Shown in pieces: positions 36,301-45,238 of a DNA stretch of 64,000 nucleotides. The DNA is from Niastella populi (lineage in GTDB: Bacteria; Bacteroidota; Bacteroidia; Chitinophagales; Chitinophagaceae). Position numbers and translations under genes: made by a program. Location of the stretch: positions 186,001 through 250,000 of the forward strand of contig NZ_LWBP01000210.1 in the NCBI RefSeq assembly GCF_002078015.1, in the 5' to 3' direction. Each line of letters starts with the position of its first letter. Within the stretch, counting starts at the first letter, position 1. A model generated the notes under the pieces. The model was not told where the DNA came from. It saw nothing but the letters and a program-made list of their open reading frames with translations, and ran no database searches.

Positions 36301-36426
36301 CTTTACCGGCAAACCGACAATTTTGATCCGGAACAGAGTTTTACCAACAGCAATGCCCAGGGATTTGAGTCTATTGGCCTGCCACGTACAAGATCATATG
36401 GCCTGAACCTGGGTATTAAATTATAA
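33301..36426 (+). CDS. SusC/RagA TonB-linked outer-membrane transporter (pair 2)
   Basis: Product of 1041 residues: signal peptide (FPGLAQ), carboxypeptidase-like domain (LVKSEADQSPLPNATVTLV), plug (NALTGKIAGVNAAGLS, VINGMPIDN, SISVLKGGTAAALYGSRA) and barrel ending in SYGLNLGIKL. The ATG at 33301 places the signal peptide correctly; an upstream TTG at 33238 would extend it into the promoter. Its plug differs from those of pairs 1 and 3, so the ligand differs. It is divergent from the DeoR regulator and is followed by SusD, GH29 and GH20 genes. Confidence 0.95.
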   Translation: MKRVKLIASGSLLLCFHFLFSFPGLAQTTQLKGLVKSEADQSPLPNATVTLVTGKGDASTTTDLKGRFTLVVPAGLGSSELQLLITSVGFEKKQVTVTPGETMITISLKNGSADMLDNVVVTALGVKKERKAVAYAVTEVKGSEFTQARENNVANALTGKIAGVNAAGLSTGPGGSSRVTIRGNGSLNGDNQPLYVINGMPIDNSVPGGAPTVNGITFNIDRGDGIAGINPDDIESISVLKGGTAAALYGSRAANGVILITTKKGRAQRGIGVEYNSTYTMENIAVIPDFQYEYGQGAQGVKPTTLAASQASGRFSWGAKIDGSKDYVGVDGNTHPYVAQKKNLQNFYQTGTTFTNTIALTGGSDKFNFRFSAADLNSKGILPNTTYKRKTFNLSVNSKLSDKLHLDAVVQYNLEEGKNRTMAGDALGNPNWTPLEIANTADVRWLDPGYDANGNETIWNDVAIASNGYFVRNKWQENDRKNRFIGQADISYELVKNLVFKGSVSRDFYNYNYSHVMPTGTLYTPNGEYAGLKSDVSETNAMVTASYKTSVAGKLGISVMAGANSRKFNNDQLNMSGRNFTIPYYYSFSNLSTASTIPYNGRITTNSVFASVDLDYKNLLFITLTGREDWFSTLSSKNNHIFYPSVGGAFILSDALSLPSLFNFAKLRASWAQVGGGAPDPYAINLTYSNVPSSGPALLNVTSNNISNPNLKPYTSTTYEAGIELQMLRNRLGLDFTVYNRKTTNDIVNTAISSTSGYNNVILNVGELRNRGIEALLTGKPVTGKFSWNVSYNVAYNNSKVVQLAPGLKSIQIANAVGNWCYINHIEGQPFGTLVGTRMVKDENGNTVFNATTGLPVVSPLQELGNSVAPLTMGLTNEFRYKDFSFSFLLDGKFGNKVFSVFELYATRMGKLKSTLPGRENGLELKGVDQAGNPYSRTVSVANLRPYYDNFKTYSELFLHDGSFVKLRQVILSYNIPVSKIKFLKIQAASLSFVARNLAILYRQTDNFDPEQSFTNSNAQGFESIGLPRTRSYGLNLGIKL

Positions 36427-36480
36427 TTCCAAAAAATTGAAGGATGAAACGTCCATGGCAAAACTCATAAATATTTTCAG

Positions 36481-38013
36481 ATGAAAAAACTCATAACAAC
36501 ATATACGGCCTGCCTGGTTATATTGTCCGGTACATTTATCATGCAGTCGTGCGACAAGAATTTCGAAGAAACCAATACCAACCCGAATGCCGTTTCAACG
36601 GTAGTTCCTCAGTTTGTATTTACCAAGGCGCAGTACGATGGCGCTGGCAATATGCTCGCCTTGTTTTTAGGTCATATGCAATACACTACCAGCTATAATG
36701 ATGTGGCCGGGTTTGGGTCGAAGTATGTTACCAACCAAAGCCAGCAAACAGCCGCCGCTTTCAGCAGCGCTTATACGAATGAGATAAATGAAATTGGAAT
36801 AGTGATCAAAGCGGTACAGGGCGATGCAGCAAAAATTAATATGCTCGCAGCGGCTAAAATATGGCGGGTGTACTGTTTTAGCAGGCTTACCGACCTGTAT
36901 GGCGACATACCGTATTTTGAGGCCGGGCTGGGGTACGATTCGGCTTTGTACAAACCGGCCTACGATTCACAGAAAGACATTTATGCCCACATGCTGGCCG
37001 AACTTGAATCGGCCGCACAAAGCTTTGATGCTTCTAAAACCACTTTCGGAACATCGGACCTTATGTATGGCGGCGACATTGATAAATGGAAAAAATTCGC
37101 TTATTCTTTAATGTTGAGAATGGGCATGCGGATGACCAAAGTAGATGCCACCCTGGCGCAAAGCTGGGTTGCAAAAGCAATTGCCGGCGGTGTTATTTTG
37201 CAGGACGGCGATATTGCTAAAATATCTTACATCGGCTCTGGCCAGGATATTAATAAAAACCCGCTGGTCTTTGATTTATGGAATAGCGATTATATTGCCC
37301 AGAATGGATCTACCAATACAGAAGGAGGTAAGTATCATAATGTATTTATCAATTACCTCAAATCGACAAAAGATCCGCGCTTACCCGTTTTTTCTGTGGT
37401 TTGGGTTAATGGAACACCCAGTACCGATACTGCCATTCAGAAAGGAATGCCGGCCACGTTCATTAATATTAAACCGGCCGATTTCGTAACCTATTCAGAG
37501 CCCAACCCGAAAACCGTATTGCAGATGAGTTCGCCGTTGTTGTTATTTACCGCGGCCGAGTCGCATTTTCTGCTGGCCGAAGCCGCCCTCAGAGGTTGGT
37601 ATAATGGGGCAACAGCCAGTTCGTTGTACCGGAACGGCATTGAAGCGGCCATGCGGCAGTGGGCAATTATAGCCGGAAGCGCCGGTCAAATAGCCGAATC
37701 AGATATCAATAAATACGTTGCCGGCAATGCTCTTAATACAGGCGGCACCTTCGACCAGCAAATGGAACAGATCTATACACAGTTTTGGATAAGTATTTTT
37801 CCCGATGCCCAGGAAGTGTTTGCCACTTTCCGCCGTACCGGTTATCCGGCATTGGTTCCGAATAACTACCCCGGCAACGCAACCGGCGGAAAATTTTTCC
37901 GGCGTGCATTGTATCCGTTATCAGAACAAAACCTGAATGCGGAATCGTATAATGCTGCCGTGAGCCGGCAGGGTACAGATGAATTTTTAACCCGTATCTG
38001 GTGGGATAAGTAA
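36481..38013 (+). CDS. SusD-like nutrient-binding lipoprotein (pair 2)
   Basis: Surface lipoprotein of 510 residues; lipobox FIMQSC, then DKNFEETNTNPNAVSTVVPQF, KIWRVYCFSRLTDLYGDIPYFEA and YSLMLRMGMRM, typical of the SusD-like 2 branch. It lies 54 bp after susC 2 and is its partner. A repeat-containing gap separates it from the GH29 gene. Confidence 0.95.
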   Translation: MKKLITTYTACLVILSGTFIMQSCDKNFEETNTNPNAVSTVVPQFVFTKAQYDGAGNMLALFLGHMQYTTSYNDVAGFGSKYVTNQSQQTAAAFSSAYTNEINEIGIVIKAVQGDAAKINMLAAAKIWRVYCFSRLTDLYGDIPYFEAGLGYDSALYKPAYDSQKDIYAHMLAELESAAQSFDASKTTFGTSDLMYGGDIDKWKKFAYSLMLRMGMRMTKVDATLAQSWVAKAIAGGVILQDGDIAKISYIGSGQDINKNPLVFDLWNSDYIAQNGSTNTEGGKYHNVFINYLKSTKDPRLPVFSVVWVNGTPSTDTAIQKGMPATFINIKPADFVTYSEPNPKTVLQMSSPLLLFTAAESHFLLAEAALRGWYNGATASSLYRNGIEAAMRQWAIIAGSAGQIAESDINKYVAGNALNTGGTFDQQMEQIYTQFWISIFPDAQEVFATFRRTGYPALVPNNYPGNATGGKFFRRALYPLSEQNLNAESYNAAVSRQGTDEFLTRIWWDK

Positions 38014-38107
38014 CTGAAACGGCAATCGGCAATCGGCTCGAATTTTCGGGCGGCGCAAGGTCGTAATAAAATTTGAATAGTCGCGATGCCATTCACGATT
38101 CACGATT
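38014..38107. repeat. short intergenic repeats (GGCAATCGGCAATC, TTCACGA words)
   Basis: GGCAATCGGCAATCGG begins right after the SusD stop and CATTCACGATTCACGATT ends the run, the same word family as at 5818-5910. Confidence 0.6.
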
Positions 38108-38193
38108 TTTCGTACACAATACAAGTAGGTTTTAAGTGTAACCGGAGGGCATGTCTATGTCCTCCTTTAAAAAAATACCAATAATTGAATGGC

Positions 38194-39837
38194 ATGAGAA
38201 TAAAAAGAGGATTTGTAATTATCATTTGCATAATGCATTCGTTGGTTTCCCCGGGCCAGCACGATGTAGTGAAAGATGGTGAGGCCAGCGAATATAATCT
38301 CAATAAACCGGAAAGGGAAGAATGGTTGCGTAATTCAGCTGCAGGGTTGTTCATACATTTCAGCGTGGATGCACAACTGGGAATAGTGATCAGTCATTCG
38401 CTGGTTGGTGCATCGGATGATTATGTAAACAGGTATTTCAATGAACTGCCGAAAACATTTTATCCGTCACGTTTTGATCCCGTTGAAATTGCCACCCTGG
38501 CAAAACTGGCCGGTATGAAATATATTATGTTCACGACAAAACACCACTCGGGGTTTTGTATGTGGAATACGAAAACGACCGGCTTCAATATCATGAACAC
38601 ACCGTACCGAAAAGACCTGTTAAAGGATTTTGTAGAAGCCACGCGCAATGCAGGGTTACAGGTAGGGTTTTATTTTTCGCCCGAAGATTTTCATTTCCTG
38701 CATACGCATGATATGCTTATCAGCCGCGACGATGTTGTAATGACTGATGTGGTTAAGAAAGAATTTGATGAGTTTACCCGCCGGCAATGCGAGGAGCTTA
38801 TGACGAATTATGGAAAGATCGATCTGTTGTTTATTGATGGTGAGCCAAAGGAAGTGGTAAAGGAAACCTGCTGGAAGCTGCAACCCGATATTTTAATTAC
38901 CCGGGGAGCATTGAAAACAACCGAGCAGATGTTGCCCGGTGTAACCATTCAAAAACCCTGGCTTTCGTGTATTACCATTGGTACGGCCTGGCAGTTTCAG
39001 CCAACGAATGAACGATACAAATCGGGCACTTCATTGATTGATTTACTGGTAGAGGCCAGAAGTAAAGGCGGATCGTTATTACTGAATACCGGTCCCAAAC
39101 CCGATGGCGCCATGGTGCCGGAGCAGGAGAACCGGCTGCGTGAACTGGCCGCCTGGTATTTCATCAACAAAGAAGCGGTGGACAGCGTGCAGCCCTGGGT
39201 CATTAGCCGCGAAAAGAACATATGGTTTACAACGAAAAATAATAAACAAACCCTTTACGCAATTATTACCGGTTTGCCAGGCTGGGTAGAAGGTGACCGG
39301 AAAAGCTTTGTACTGCATTCAGTAAAGGCAACAGCCGGCACTTCAATCAGTGTACTTGGACAGAACGGCATCATCCAGGAATATAAACCGGGCCGGAACG
39401 TAAAACCCGCTTTTCAGCAAACTGATACCGGGTTAATTGTATCGGTGTTTCGCACCCAGCGCATTTACGACGATCATAAATGGCCTAATGCCGTGGTGGT
39501 AAAACTGAAAAATGTGCAGCCTGCCATTGAACCCGTACAGGTGGTAACGTTAGACGCCCGTTCATCAGGAACTACCATGGCGTTATCAGGTAAAATATTA
39601 AACTTTAAGCCGGCAACGCCAATGAAAGCACGATTTTACTATCGCCCGTATCACGGGCAGATAGAAGACCTGTATACCGGCCCCTGGATAAGGTCTGCCC
39701 CGGCGCCGATAGAAAGCAACGGACACTTCAAGGCAACCATTGCCGGTTTGAAAAAGGGACAGCAATATGAATTCAAGGCAGTAGCCGAATACAGCAATAT
39801 TGAATTGGAAGGAGATAAAAAATTGTGGACTCAATAA
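38194..39837 (+). CDS. GH29 alpha-L-fucosidase (DeoR locus)
   Basis: Secreted glycosidase of 547 residues with a signal peptide (SLVSPGQ). The GH29 barrel shows GLFIHFSVDAQLG, GMKYIMFTTKHHSGFCMW, and the nucleophile D215 in KIDLLFIDGEP, then GGSLLLNTGPKPDG. A C-terminal beta-sandwich and a fibronectin-like tail follow. It removes alpha-linked fucose from glycans, with retention. The ATG at 38194 is preferred over TTG at 38185. It overlaps nothing and is followed 3 bp later by the GH20 gene, so they are cotranscribed. Confidence 0.9.
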   Translation: MRIKRGFVIIICIMHSLVSPGQHDVVKDGEASEYNLNKPEREEWLRNSAAGLFIHFSVDAQLGIVISHSLVGASDDYVNRYFNELPKTFYPSRFDPVEIATLAKLAGMKYIMFTTKHHSGFCMWNTKTTGFNIMNTPYRKDLLKDFVEATRNAGLQVGFYFSPEDFHFLHTHDMLISRDDVVMTDVVKKEFDEFTRRQCEELMTNYGKIDLLFIDGEPKEVVKETCWKLQPDILITRGALKTTEQMLPGVTIQKPWLSCITIGTAWQFQPTNERYKSGTSLIDLLVEARSKGGSLLLNTGPKPDGAMVPEQENRLRELAAWYFINKEAVDSVQPWVISREKNIWFTTKNNKQTLYAIITGLPGWVEGDRKSFVLHSVKATAGTSISVLGQNGIIQEYKPGRNVKPAFQQTDTGLIVSVFRTQRIYDDHKWPNAVVVKLKNVQPAIEPVQVVTLDARSSGTTMALSGKILNFKPATPMKARFYYRPYHGQIEDLYTGPWIRSAPAPIESNGHFKATIAGLKKGQQYEFKAVAEYSNIELEGDKKLWTQ

Positions 39838-39840
39838 AAT

Positions 39841-42138
39841 ATGAAGTGTAAAAGAAGTTCCCTGGTGGTATTTATATTGAATTTTTTCCTGCCTCATGCC
39901 CTGTTGGCGCAGGCCGGCAGCAATGTATTGCCTGCCCTTATCCCTTTACCGGTTGAGGTAAAACGATCGGCCGGAATTTTCGATTTGAACCCATCGACAA
40001 AAATTGTAATTGAAAATAAGGACGTGAGCGGGTTGGCTGCATTGTTTAACGGCTATGTGACCGCCCTCAGTGGAAAACAGTTACCGGTAGTATCTGCCGC
40101 CCCGGCTTATAATTTTATCTTATTGGATCTCGACCCGGCATCGATAACCCATAAAGAAGGGTATCGGCTTCAGGTCAATGAAAAAAGCATCCGGTGTATT
40201 GGCCATGATGCAGCGGGGGTTATGTACGGCCTGCAAACCTTACGGCAGTTATGGAACGTTTCGGGCAATTCGATAAAAGTACCGGCATGTACCGTAAACG
40301 ATTACCCGCGGTTCGGGTACAGGGGCATGGCCCTCGATGTGAGCCGGCATATCTTTCCGGTACCATTTATCAAAAAATACATCGATCTGCTTGCCCTTTA
40401 CAAGTTCAATACTTTTCACTGGCACCTGACCGATGACCAGGGTTGGCGGATCGAGATCAAAAAATATCCAAAGCTGCAGTCGGTGGCTGCCTGGCGCAAC
40501 GAAACACTCATAGGGCATAAAAAAGAATTACCGCACCGGTTCGATGGAAAACGTTACGGTGGTTATTATACACAACAACAGATCAAAGAGGTGGTACAGT
40601 ATGCGGCCAGCCGGCATATAACCATTATTCCTGAAATAGAAATGCCCGGTCACGCTTCAGCAGCGCTGGCTGCTTATCCGTTTCTGGGTTGTACGGGCGG
40701 TGCATATAAAACTTCAACGTTCTGGGGGGTGTTTGACGACGTGTTTTGCGCAGGTAACGATAGCACATTTACATTTTTGCAAAATGTGCTCGATGAAGTA
40801 ATGGCGCTGTTCCCATCAACCTTTATTCATATCGGCGGCGACGAATGCCCAAAAACAAGATGGAAGGCTTGTGCAAAATGCCAGCAACGGAAACAGTCGC
40901 TGGGTTTGGCCAACGAACATGCATTACAGAGCTATTTCATTCAGCGGATGGAAAAATACCTGAATGGTAAGGGCCGGCAGATCATCGGCTGGGATGAAAT
41001 ACTGGAAGGCGGTTTGGCGCCCAATGCCACGGTAATGAGCTGGCGGGGTGAAGAAGGAGGAAGGGCCGCTATAGCTCAAAACCACCGGGTGATCATGACG
41101 CCCGAAAGTCATTGTTATTTCGATTATTACCAGTCGTTATACAATGAGGAGCCACTGGCCGCGGGTGGTTTTACACCTTTGCAGAAAGTATATGGTTATG
41201 AACCGCTTGCTGCAGATACGGATACTTTGCAAACCCAATACCTTGCGGGCGTTGAAGGGCAGGCCTGGAGCGAATACTTTACCAGTGAGGCAAAGGCGGT
41301 GTATATGATCTTTCCAAGGGCGTTGGCGCTAGCTGAACTGGCCTGGACGCCCAAAGCGCAGCGTAATTACAACGATTTCCTGCAACGGTTACGGTCGCAG
41401 AAAGAACTGATGCAACTGGCCGGCCTGCGTTATCCGGCGCATGTTGATGACATCACTTTCAATGCAACAGCCCTACAGAACAATACCGTTCAAATGACCT
41501 TGCAAACATCGCTGCCCGGTGCTGCAATCCGGTATACAACAAACAATAGTGTTCCAACCAAACAGAGTGCGCTATATACCGCACCGGTTGCGCTAACGAA
41601 AACAGGCACGTTAAAAGCGCTGGTATTTGACAAACAGGGAAAACCCTGCGGCAGGATATTTCAGCAGTCAGTTCATATACATAAAGGAGTGGGGGCGCAT
41701 GTAACAGTGAAGCATAAGCCGGTAGAACGTTTCAACCCCGGTAACAACGTATTGGTAAATGGATTGTACGGCAGCAACAGGTACAATGACAGCCAGTGGC
41801 TGGGTTATAGTGGCAGTGATTTCAGTGCCGTGATCGACCTTGGTTCAGTGCAAACGATTACACGACTCGGTTTAAACACCCTGAACTATCACTGGCAGCG
41901 GATGTGGGCGCCGGTTTCGTTACAATTCCTGGTTTCAACAGATGGAGCGCATTTTTCGGAAGTATACCGGCAGCAATCGTTTCCGGTGAACGGCATCAAT
42001 AAGGTGAAAAGCACCATAAAACCCGTTCAGGCGAGGTACATCAAAGTTACCGGCGTAAACAAAGGTGTAATTCCGGCTGGTGAATATGGCGCAGGCGGTA
42101 ACGCCCTGCTGCTGATAGATGAAGTAATAATTGAATGA
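39841..42138 (+). CDS. GH20 beta-N-acetylhexosaminidase
   Basis: Secreted exo-hexosaminidase of 765 residues. Signal peptide (ALLAQ), GH20b N-terminal domain, then a TIM barrel with FHWHLTDDQGWRIEIKKYP, the catalytic pair D334-E335 in HIGGDECPKTRW, and GWDEILEGGL. A chitobiase-like C-terminal sandwich (about 530-615) and an F5/8 type C (CBM32-like) domain (about 625-765) follow. It releases terminal GlcNAc or GalNAc by substrate-assisted catalysis. The release of amino sugars is the first step of the pathway I infer for this locus. Confidence 0.95.
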   Translation: MKCKRSSLVVFILNFFLPHALLAQAGSNVLPALIPLPVEVKRSAGIFDLNPSTKIVIENKDVSGLAALFNGYVTALSGKQLPVVSAAPAYNFILLDLDPASITHKEGYRLQVNEKSIRCIGHDAAGVMYGLQTLRQLWNVSGNSIKVPACTVNDYPRFGYRGMALDVSRHIFPVPFIKKYIDLLALYKFNTFHWHLTDDQGWRIEIKKYPKLQSVAAWRNETLIGHKKELPHRFDGKRYGGYYTQQQIKEVVQYAASRHITIIPEIEMPGHASAALAAYPFLGCTGGAYKTSTFWGVFDDVFCAGNDSTFTFLQNVLDEVMALFPSTFIHIGGDECPKTRWKACAKCQQRKQSLGLANEHALQSYFIQRMEKYLNGKGRQIIGWDEILEGGLAPNATVMSWRGEEGGRAAIAQNHRVIMTPESHCYFDYYQSLYNEEPLAAGGFTPLQKVYGYEPLAADTDTLQTQYLAGVEGQAWSEYFTSEAKAVYMIFPRALALAELAWTPKAQRNYNDFLQRLRSQKELMQLAGLRYPAHVDDITFNATALQNNTVQMTLQTSLPGAAIRYTTNNSVPTKQSALYTAPVALTKTGTLKALVFDKQGKPCGRIFQQSVHIHKGVGAHVTVKHKPVERFNPGNNVLVNGLYGSNRYNDSQWLGYSGSDFSAVIDLGSVQTITRLGLNTLNYHWQRMWAPVSLQFLVSTDGAHFSEVYRQQSFPVNGINKVKSTIKPVQARYIKVTGVNKGVIPAGEYGAGGNALLLIDEVIIE

Positions 42139-42163
42139 TGAAAAGCAAAATCAATAAAAAGTA

Positions 42164-43480
42164 ATGTCAATTGTAATCGTTCTGGTCTGCATAGTTATAC
42201 TCATCCTGCTGATAACGTGGGGTAAGCTGAATGCATTTCTGGCTTTTCTGATCGTATCACTGATGGCCGGTTTATTTCTTAGGCTGCCGGCCGAAAAGAT
42301 CATGGCATCTATTCAGCAGGGAATGGGCGATACGCTGGGCGGGTTGGTGAGCATTATCTGCCTTGGCGCCATGCTGGGTAAGCTGGTAGCGGAAAGCGGC
42401 GCTGCGCAAAAGATAGCTACGGTGTTGATGAACGCATTCGGCGTGCGTTACCTGCAATGGGCCCTCATGATAACCGGGTTTATCATTGGCATTCCATTGT
42501 TCTACGGCGTAGGATTTGTGCTGATGGTGCCGCTTATTTTTTCGGTTGTGTATCAGTATAAGTTACCGGCCGTTTATATTGGGCTGCCCATGCTGGCGGC
42601 CTTATCGGTAACCCATGGCTTTTTGCCGCCGCATCCTTCACCCACCGCATTGGTAACACAATTCGGGGCAGGAATGGGAGCAACGTTATTGTATGGTCTG
42701 GTAATAGCTATTCCTGCCATCGTCATCGCAGGCCCGTTATTTTCAAGGACGATCAAAAATATTTCAGCCCAACCGCTTGAAACTTTCAGGCCGCAGACAA
42801 TAGATAAGGCAAAGCTACCGGGAACCGCCGTTAGTTTTATCACTTCATTGTTGCCTGTGTTCCTGCTTACCGCCACCACCGTTGTAACATATTTCTTTAA
42901 TGAATACGAATCATTCAAAGGCATTTTGACGTTGATAAGCGAACCTGCGCTCATTATGCTGGTATCGGTGCTGGTTGCCGCTTTTACATTGGGCGTGGGT
43001 AATGGCAGAAAGATGAAGGACGTGATGCATATTTATGGAGAAGCGGTTAAGGATGTTGGCATGATCCTGTTGATCATTGCCGGCTCGGGCGCATTGAAAC
43101 AGGTATTGACCGACAGCGGCGTGAGCAAAGAAATAGCATCGGCTTTACAAACCTGGCCGGTACATCCGTTGATCCTGGCCTGGTGTATGGCCGGCATCAT
43201 ACGTATTTGCGTAGGCTCTGCAACTGTAGCCGGCTTAACCACTGCCGGTATCATTGCCCCGCTGCTTGCAGGTTCGGGTGTTGATCCCAACCTGATGGTA
43301 TTGTCGGTAGGCGCAGGCAGTTTATTGTTCTCGCATGTTAATGATGCCGGTTTCTGGCTGTTTAAAGAGTATTTCAACCTGAGCATAAAAGACACTATAA
43401 AAACATGGTCGGTGATGGAAACGATCGTTGCCGTGACGGGACTGGCCGGCGTAATGATATTAGACGGGATCATAGGTTAA
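42164..43480 (+). CDS. GntP-family aldonate:H+ symporter
   Basis: Inner-membrane carrier of 438 residues with about 12 hydrophobic helices. GntP signatures are present: GMGDTLGGLVSIICLGAMLGK, PLFYGVGFVLMVPLIF, HGFLPPHPSPTALV, and SHVNDAGFWLFKEYF near the end. Family members import gluconate, 2-keto-3-deoxygluconate-like acids or D-serine. It sits between GH20 and RidA in one operon with a KDG-type kinase, which points to a 2-keto-3-deoxy or amino aldonate as substrate. Confidence 0.93.
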   Translation: MSIVIVLVCIVILILLITWGKLNAFLAFLIVSLMAGLFLRLPAEKIMASIQQGMGDTLGGLVSIICLGAMLGKLVAESGAAQKIATVLMNAFGVRYLQWALMITGFIIGIPLFYGVGFVLMVPLIFSVVYQYKLPAVYIGLPMLAALSVTHGFLPPHPSPTALVTQFGAGMGATLLYGLVIAIPAIVIAGPLFSRTIKNISAQPLETFRPQTIDKAKLPGTAVSFITSLLPVFLLTATTVVTYFFNEYESFKGILTLISEPALIMLVSVLVAAFTLGVGNGRKMKDVMHIYGEAVKDVGMILLIIAGSGALKQVLTDSGVSKEIASALQTWPVHPLILAWCMAGIIRICVGSATVAGLTTAGIIAPLLAGSGVDPNLMVLSVGAGSLLFSHVNDAGFWLFKEYFNLSIKDTIKTWSVMETIVAVTGLAGVMILDGIIG

Positions 43481-43504
43481 ATATAAAAGTCAAATAACTA
43501 AAAC

Positions 43505-43966
43505 ATGAACGCAGAAGAAAGATTCAACAAACTGGGATTGAGATTACCGCCTGCTCCCACCCCATTGGGAGTGTACAAGCCTTATCTTATCGATGGAAAG
43601 TATCTGTACTTATCGGGCCATGGGCCTGTTCGAGACGACAAAACACTGATCATTGGCCGTATTGGCAGCGAACTGAATATGGAAGAAGGTAAGCTGGCCG
43701 CCCGGCAGGTAGGGTTAACTATGTTATCGACGATCGTAACACATATAGGCAGCCTCGATACAATTAAACGGGTAATAAAAGTATTGGGCATGGTGAACTG
43801 TACGCCCGATTTTGAACGGCATCCCTATGTAATAAACGGTTGCAGTGAATTGTTTGCAGCGGTATGGGGTGAAGAGAATGGGATCGGCGTGCGCAGCGCT
43901 GTTGGTTTTGGTTCCCTGCCCGATAATATACCGGTGGAAATAGAAGCAATGTTCGAGTTGTTTTGA
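43505..43966 (+). CDS. cytosolic RidA-family protein
   Basis: A 153-residue RidA/YjgF-type protein of the YjgF-like/endoribonuclease L-PSP branch with no signal peptide, unlike the exported copy at 1326. GKYLYLSGHGPVRDDKTL opens the domain; the active-site Arg is kept in GVRSAVGFGSLPDN and the end EIEAMFELF is typical. It lies 24 bp after GntP. It may clear enamine/imine intermediates imported by GntP or made in the cytosol, giving the regulon one RidA on each side of the membrane. Confidence 0.9.
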   Translation: MNAEERFNKLGLRLPPAPTPLGVYKPYLIDGKYLYLSGHGPVRDDKTLIIGRIGSELNMEEGKLAARQVGLTMLSTIVTHIGSLDTIKRVIKVLGMVNCTPDFERHPYVINGCSELFAAVWGEENGIGVRSAVGFGSLPDNIPVEIEAMFELF

Positions 43967-44089
43967 AAACGGAAGCCGGAAGTCAGTGGTCGGAAGCCGG
44001 AAGGAATAGTAAATTAGGTTTTGGATTTTAGCCGGAAAGCGCAAAATTCGTGAAACCATTGACCATTCCCCTTTCACCATTAAAAGCAC
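43967..44089. repeat. short intergenic repeats (GGAAGCCGGAAG, TTGACCA words)
   Basis: ACGGAAGCCGGAAGTCAGTG and GGAAGCCGGAAGG occur at 43970-44005, and ACCATTGACCATTCCCC with TTCACCATT at 44055-44082. Confidence 0.6.
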
Positions 44090-44092
44090 TTG

Positions 44093-45130
44093 ATGATGAT
44101 GCCACCATTAAATGGTCCTGTTCAGTTAACCGCATTTGGTGAGTTCATGATGCGGTTGCATAGCGCAGGATCTCAGCGGTTTTTACAAACCCAGGAATAT
44201 AAAGCTTATTATGCCGGCGCGGAAGCCAATGCATGCGTGTTACTATCCCGGCTTGGCATTCCCACCCGGTATATTACCCGGGTGCCTGACAATGATATCG
44301 CCCTGGCCGGCATTCAACAACTGCAAAGCCATGGTGTGGCTACCGGTCATGTAATATATGGCGGTGAAAAGCTGGGACTTTATTTTACCGAGCCCGGCAA
44401 TCATCTCCGGCCCACACGCGTCATTTACGACAGGGCCGGTTCTTCCTATGCCGAACTGCAGCCGGGTATGATCGATTGGAAAAAGGCATTGCATAACACC
44501 GCTTATTTCCACTGGTCGGGTGTGGCCGCGGCAGTTTCGCAAAGCGCGGCCGATGTATGTGCCGAAGCGCTGGCTGTGGCAAAAGAGAACGGCGTCATCA
44601 TTTCCGCCGATTTCAATTATCGCAGCACCTTGTGGAGGTATGGGAAGAAAGCTTCCGACATTATGCCTGCATTGTTACAATACAGCGAAGTGGTGGTGGC
44701 CGACCTCGATGCTGCTGCCATTTACTATGGAATAAAAACAGCTGAAGGCGCCTCGCTGGAAGATCGCTTTAAACAATGCAGCGACGCATTGCGCAAACGA
44801 TTACCGGCCATGAGAACGCTGGCCATGAGCTTTCGAAAGACCGAGGGGTTGATGCACGATTATTCCGGAGCCATGATGCACCAGGGGCAATATTATTTTA
44901 CAGCCGGCTACCGGCTGCCGTTTATTACCGATCAGATCGGAACGGGTGATGCCTTTACTGCCGGTTTGTTGTATGGCCTCATGAATGATCTGCCACCGCA
45001 GGCGGTAATTGAATTTGCAATGGCCTGTGGTGCATTGAAGCAAAGTGTTCAGGGCGACTGGGCCATCATCAATAAGCAGGAAGTAGAACAATTTATGCAG
45101 CAGGGCGCATCGGGAAGAATAATCAGGTGA
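44093..45130 (+). CDS. PfkB-family sugar kinase, likely KDG kinase
   Basis: Ribokinase-fold kinase of 345 residues most like 2-keto-3-deoxygluconate kinase: TAFGEFMMRLHSAGSQRF, YYAGAEANACVLLSRLG, DFNYRSTLWRYGKKASDIM, and the catalytic anion-hole motif DQIGTGDAFTAGLLYG. The DFNYRStLW segment is typical of KDG kinases rather than ribokinase. It should make 2-keto-3-deoxy-6-phosphogluconate in the cytosol. No KDPG aldolase gene is in the window. Several ATG codons run together; 44093 is the first. Confidence 0.85.
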   Translation: MMMPPLNGPVQLTAFGEFMMRLHSAGSQRFLQTQEYKAYYAGAEANACVLLSRLGIPTRYITRVPDNDIALAGIQQLQSHGVATGHVIYGGEKLGLYFTEPGNHLRPTRVIYDRAGSSYAELQPGMIDWKKALHNTAYFHWSGVAAAVSQSAADVCAEALAVAKENGVIISADFNYRSTLWRYGKKASDIMPALLQYSEVVVADLDAAAIYYGIKTAEGASLEDRFKQCSDALRKRLPAMRTLAMSFRKTEGLMHDYSGAMMHQGQYYFTAGYRLPFITDQIGTGDAFTAGLLYGLMNDLPPQAVIEFAMACGALKQSVQGDWAIINKQEVEQFMQQGASGRIIR

Positions 45131-45200
45131 AATGAAGAATGAGAAATGAAAACAGAGAAATGAGAAAGGCATAAAAACAGATGAAGATTGAATGTAGAAT
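45131..45200. repeat. short intergenic repeats (AATGAGAAATGA words)
   Basis: GAAATGAAGAATGAGAAATG and AGAGAAATGAGAAAG follow the kinase stop codon, another word-like run of a different composition. Confidence 0.5.
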
Positions 45201-45238
45201 TGTAAATCTCAAAGTCGGGAATTAAAAAGAACTAAACA

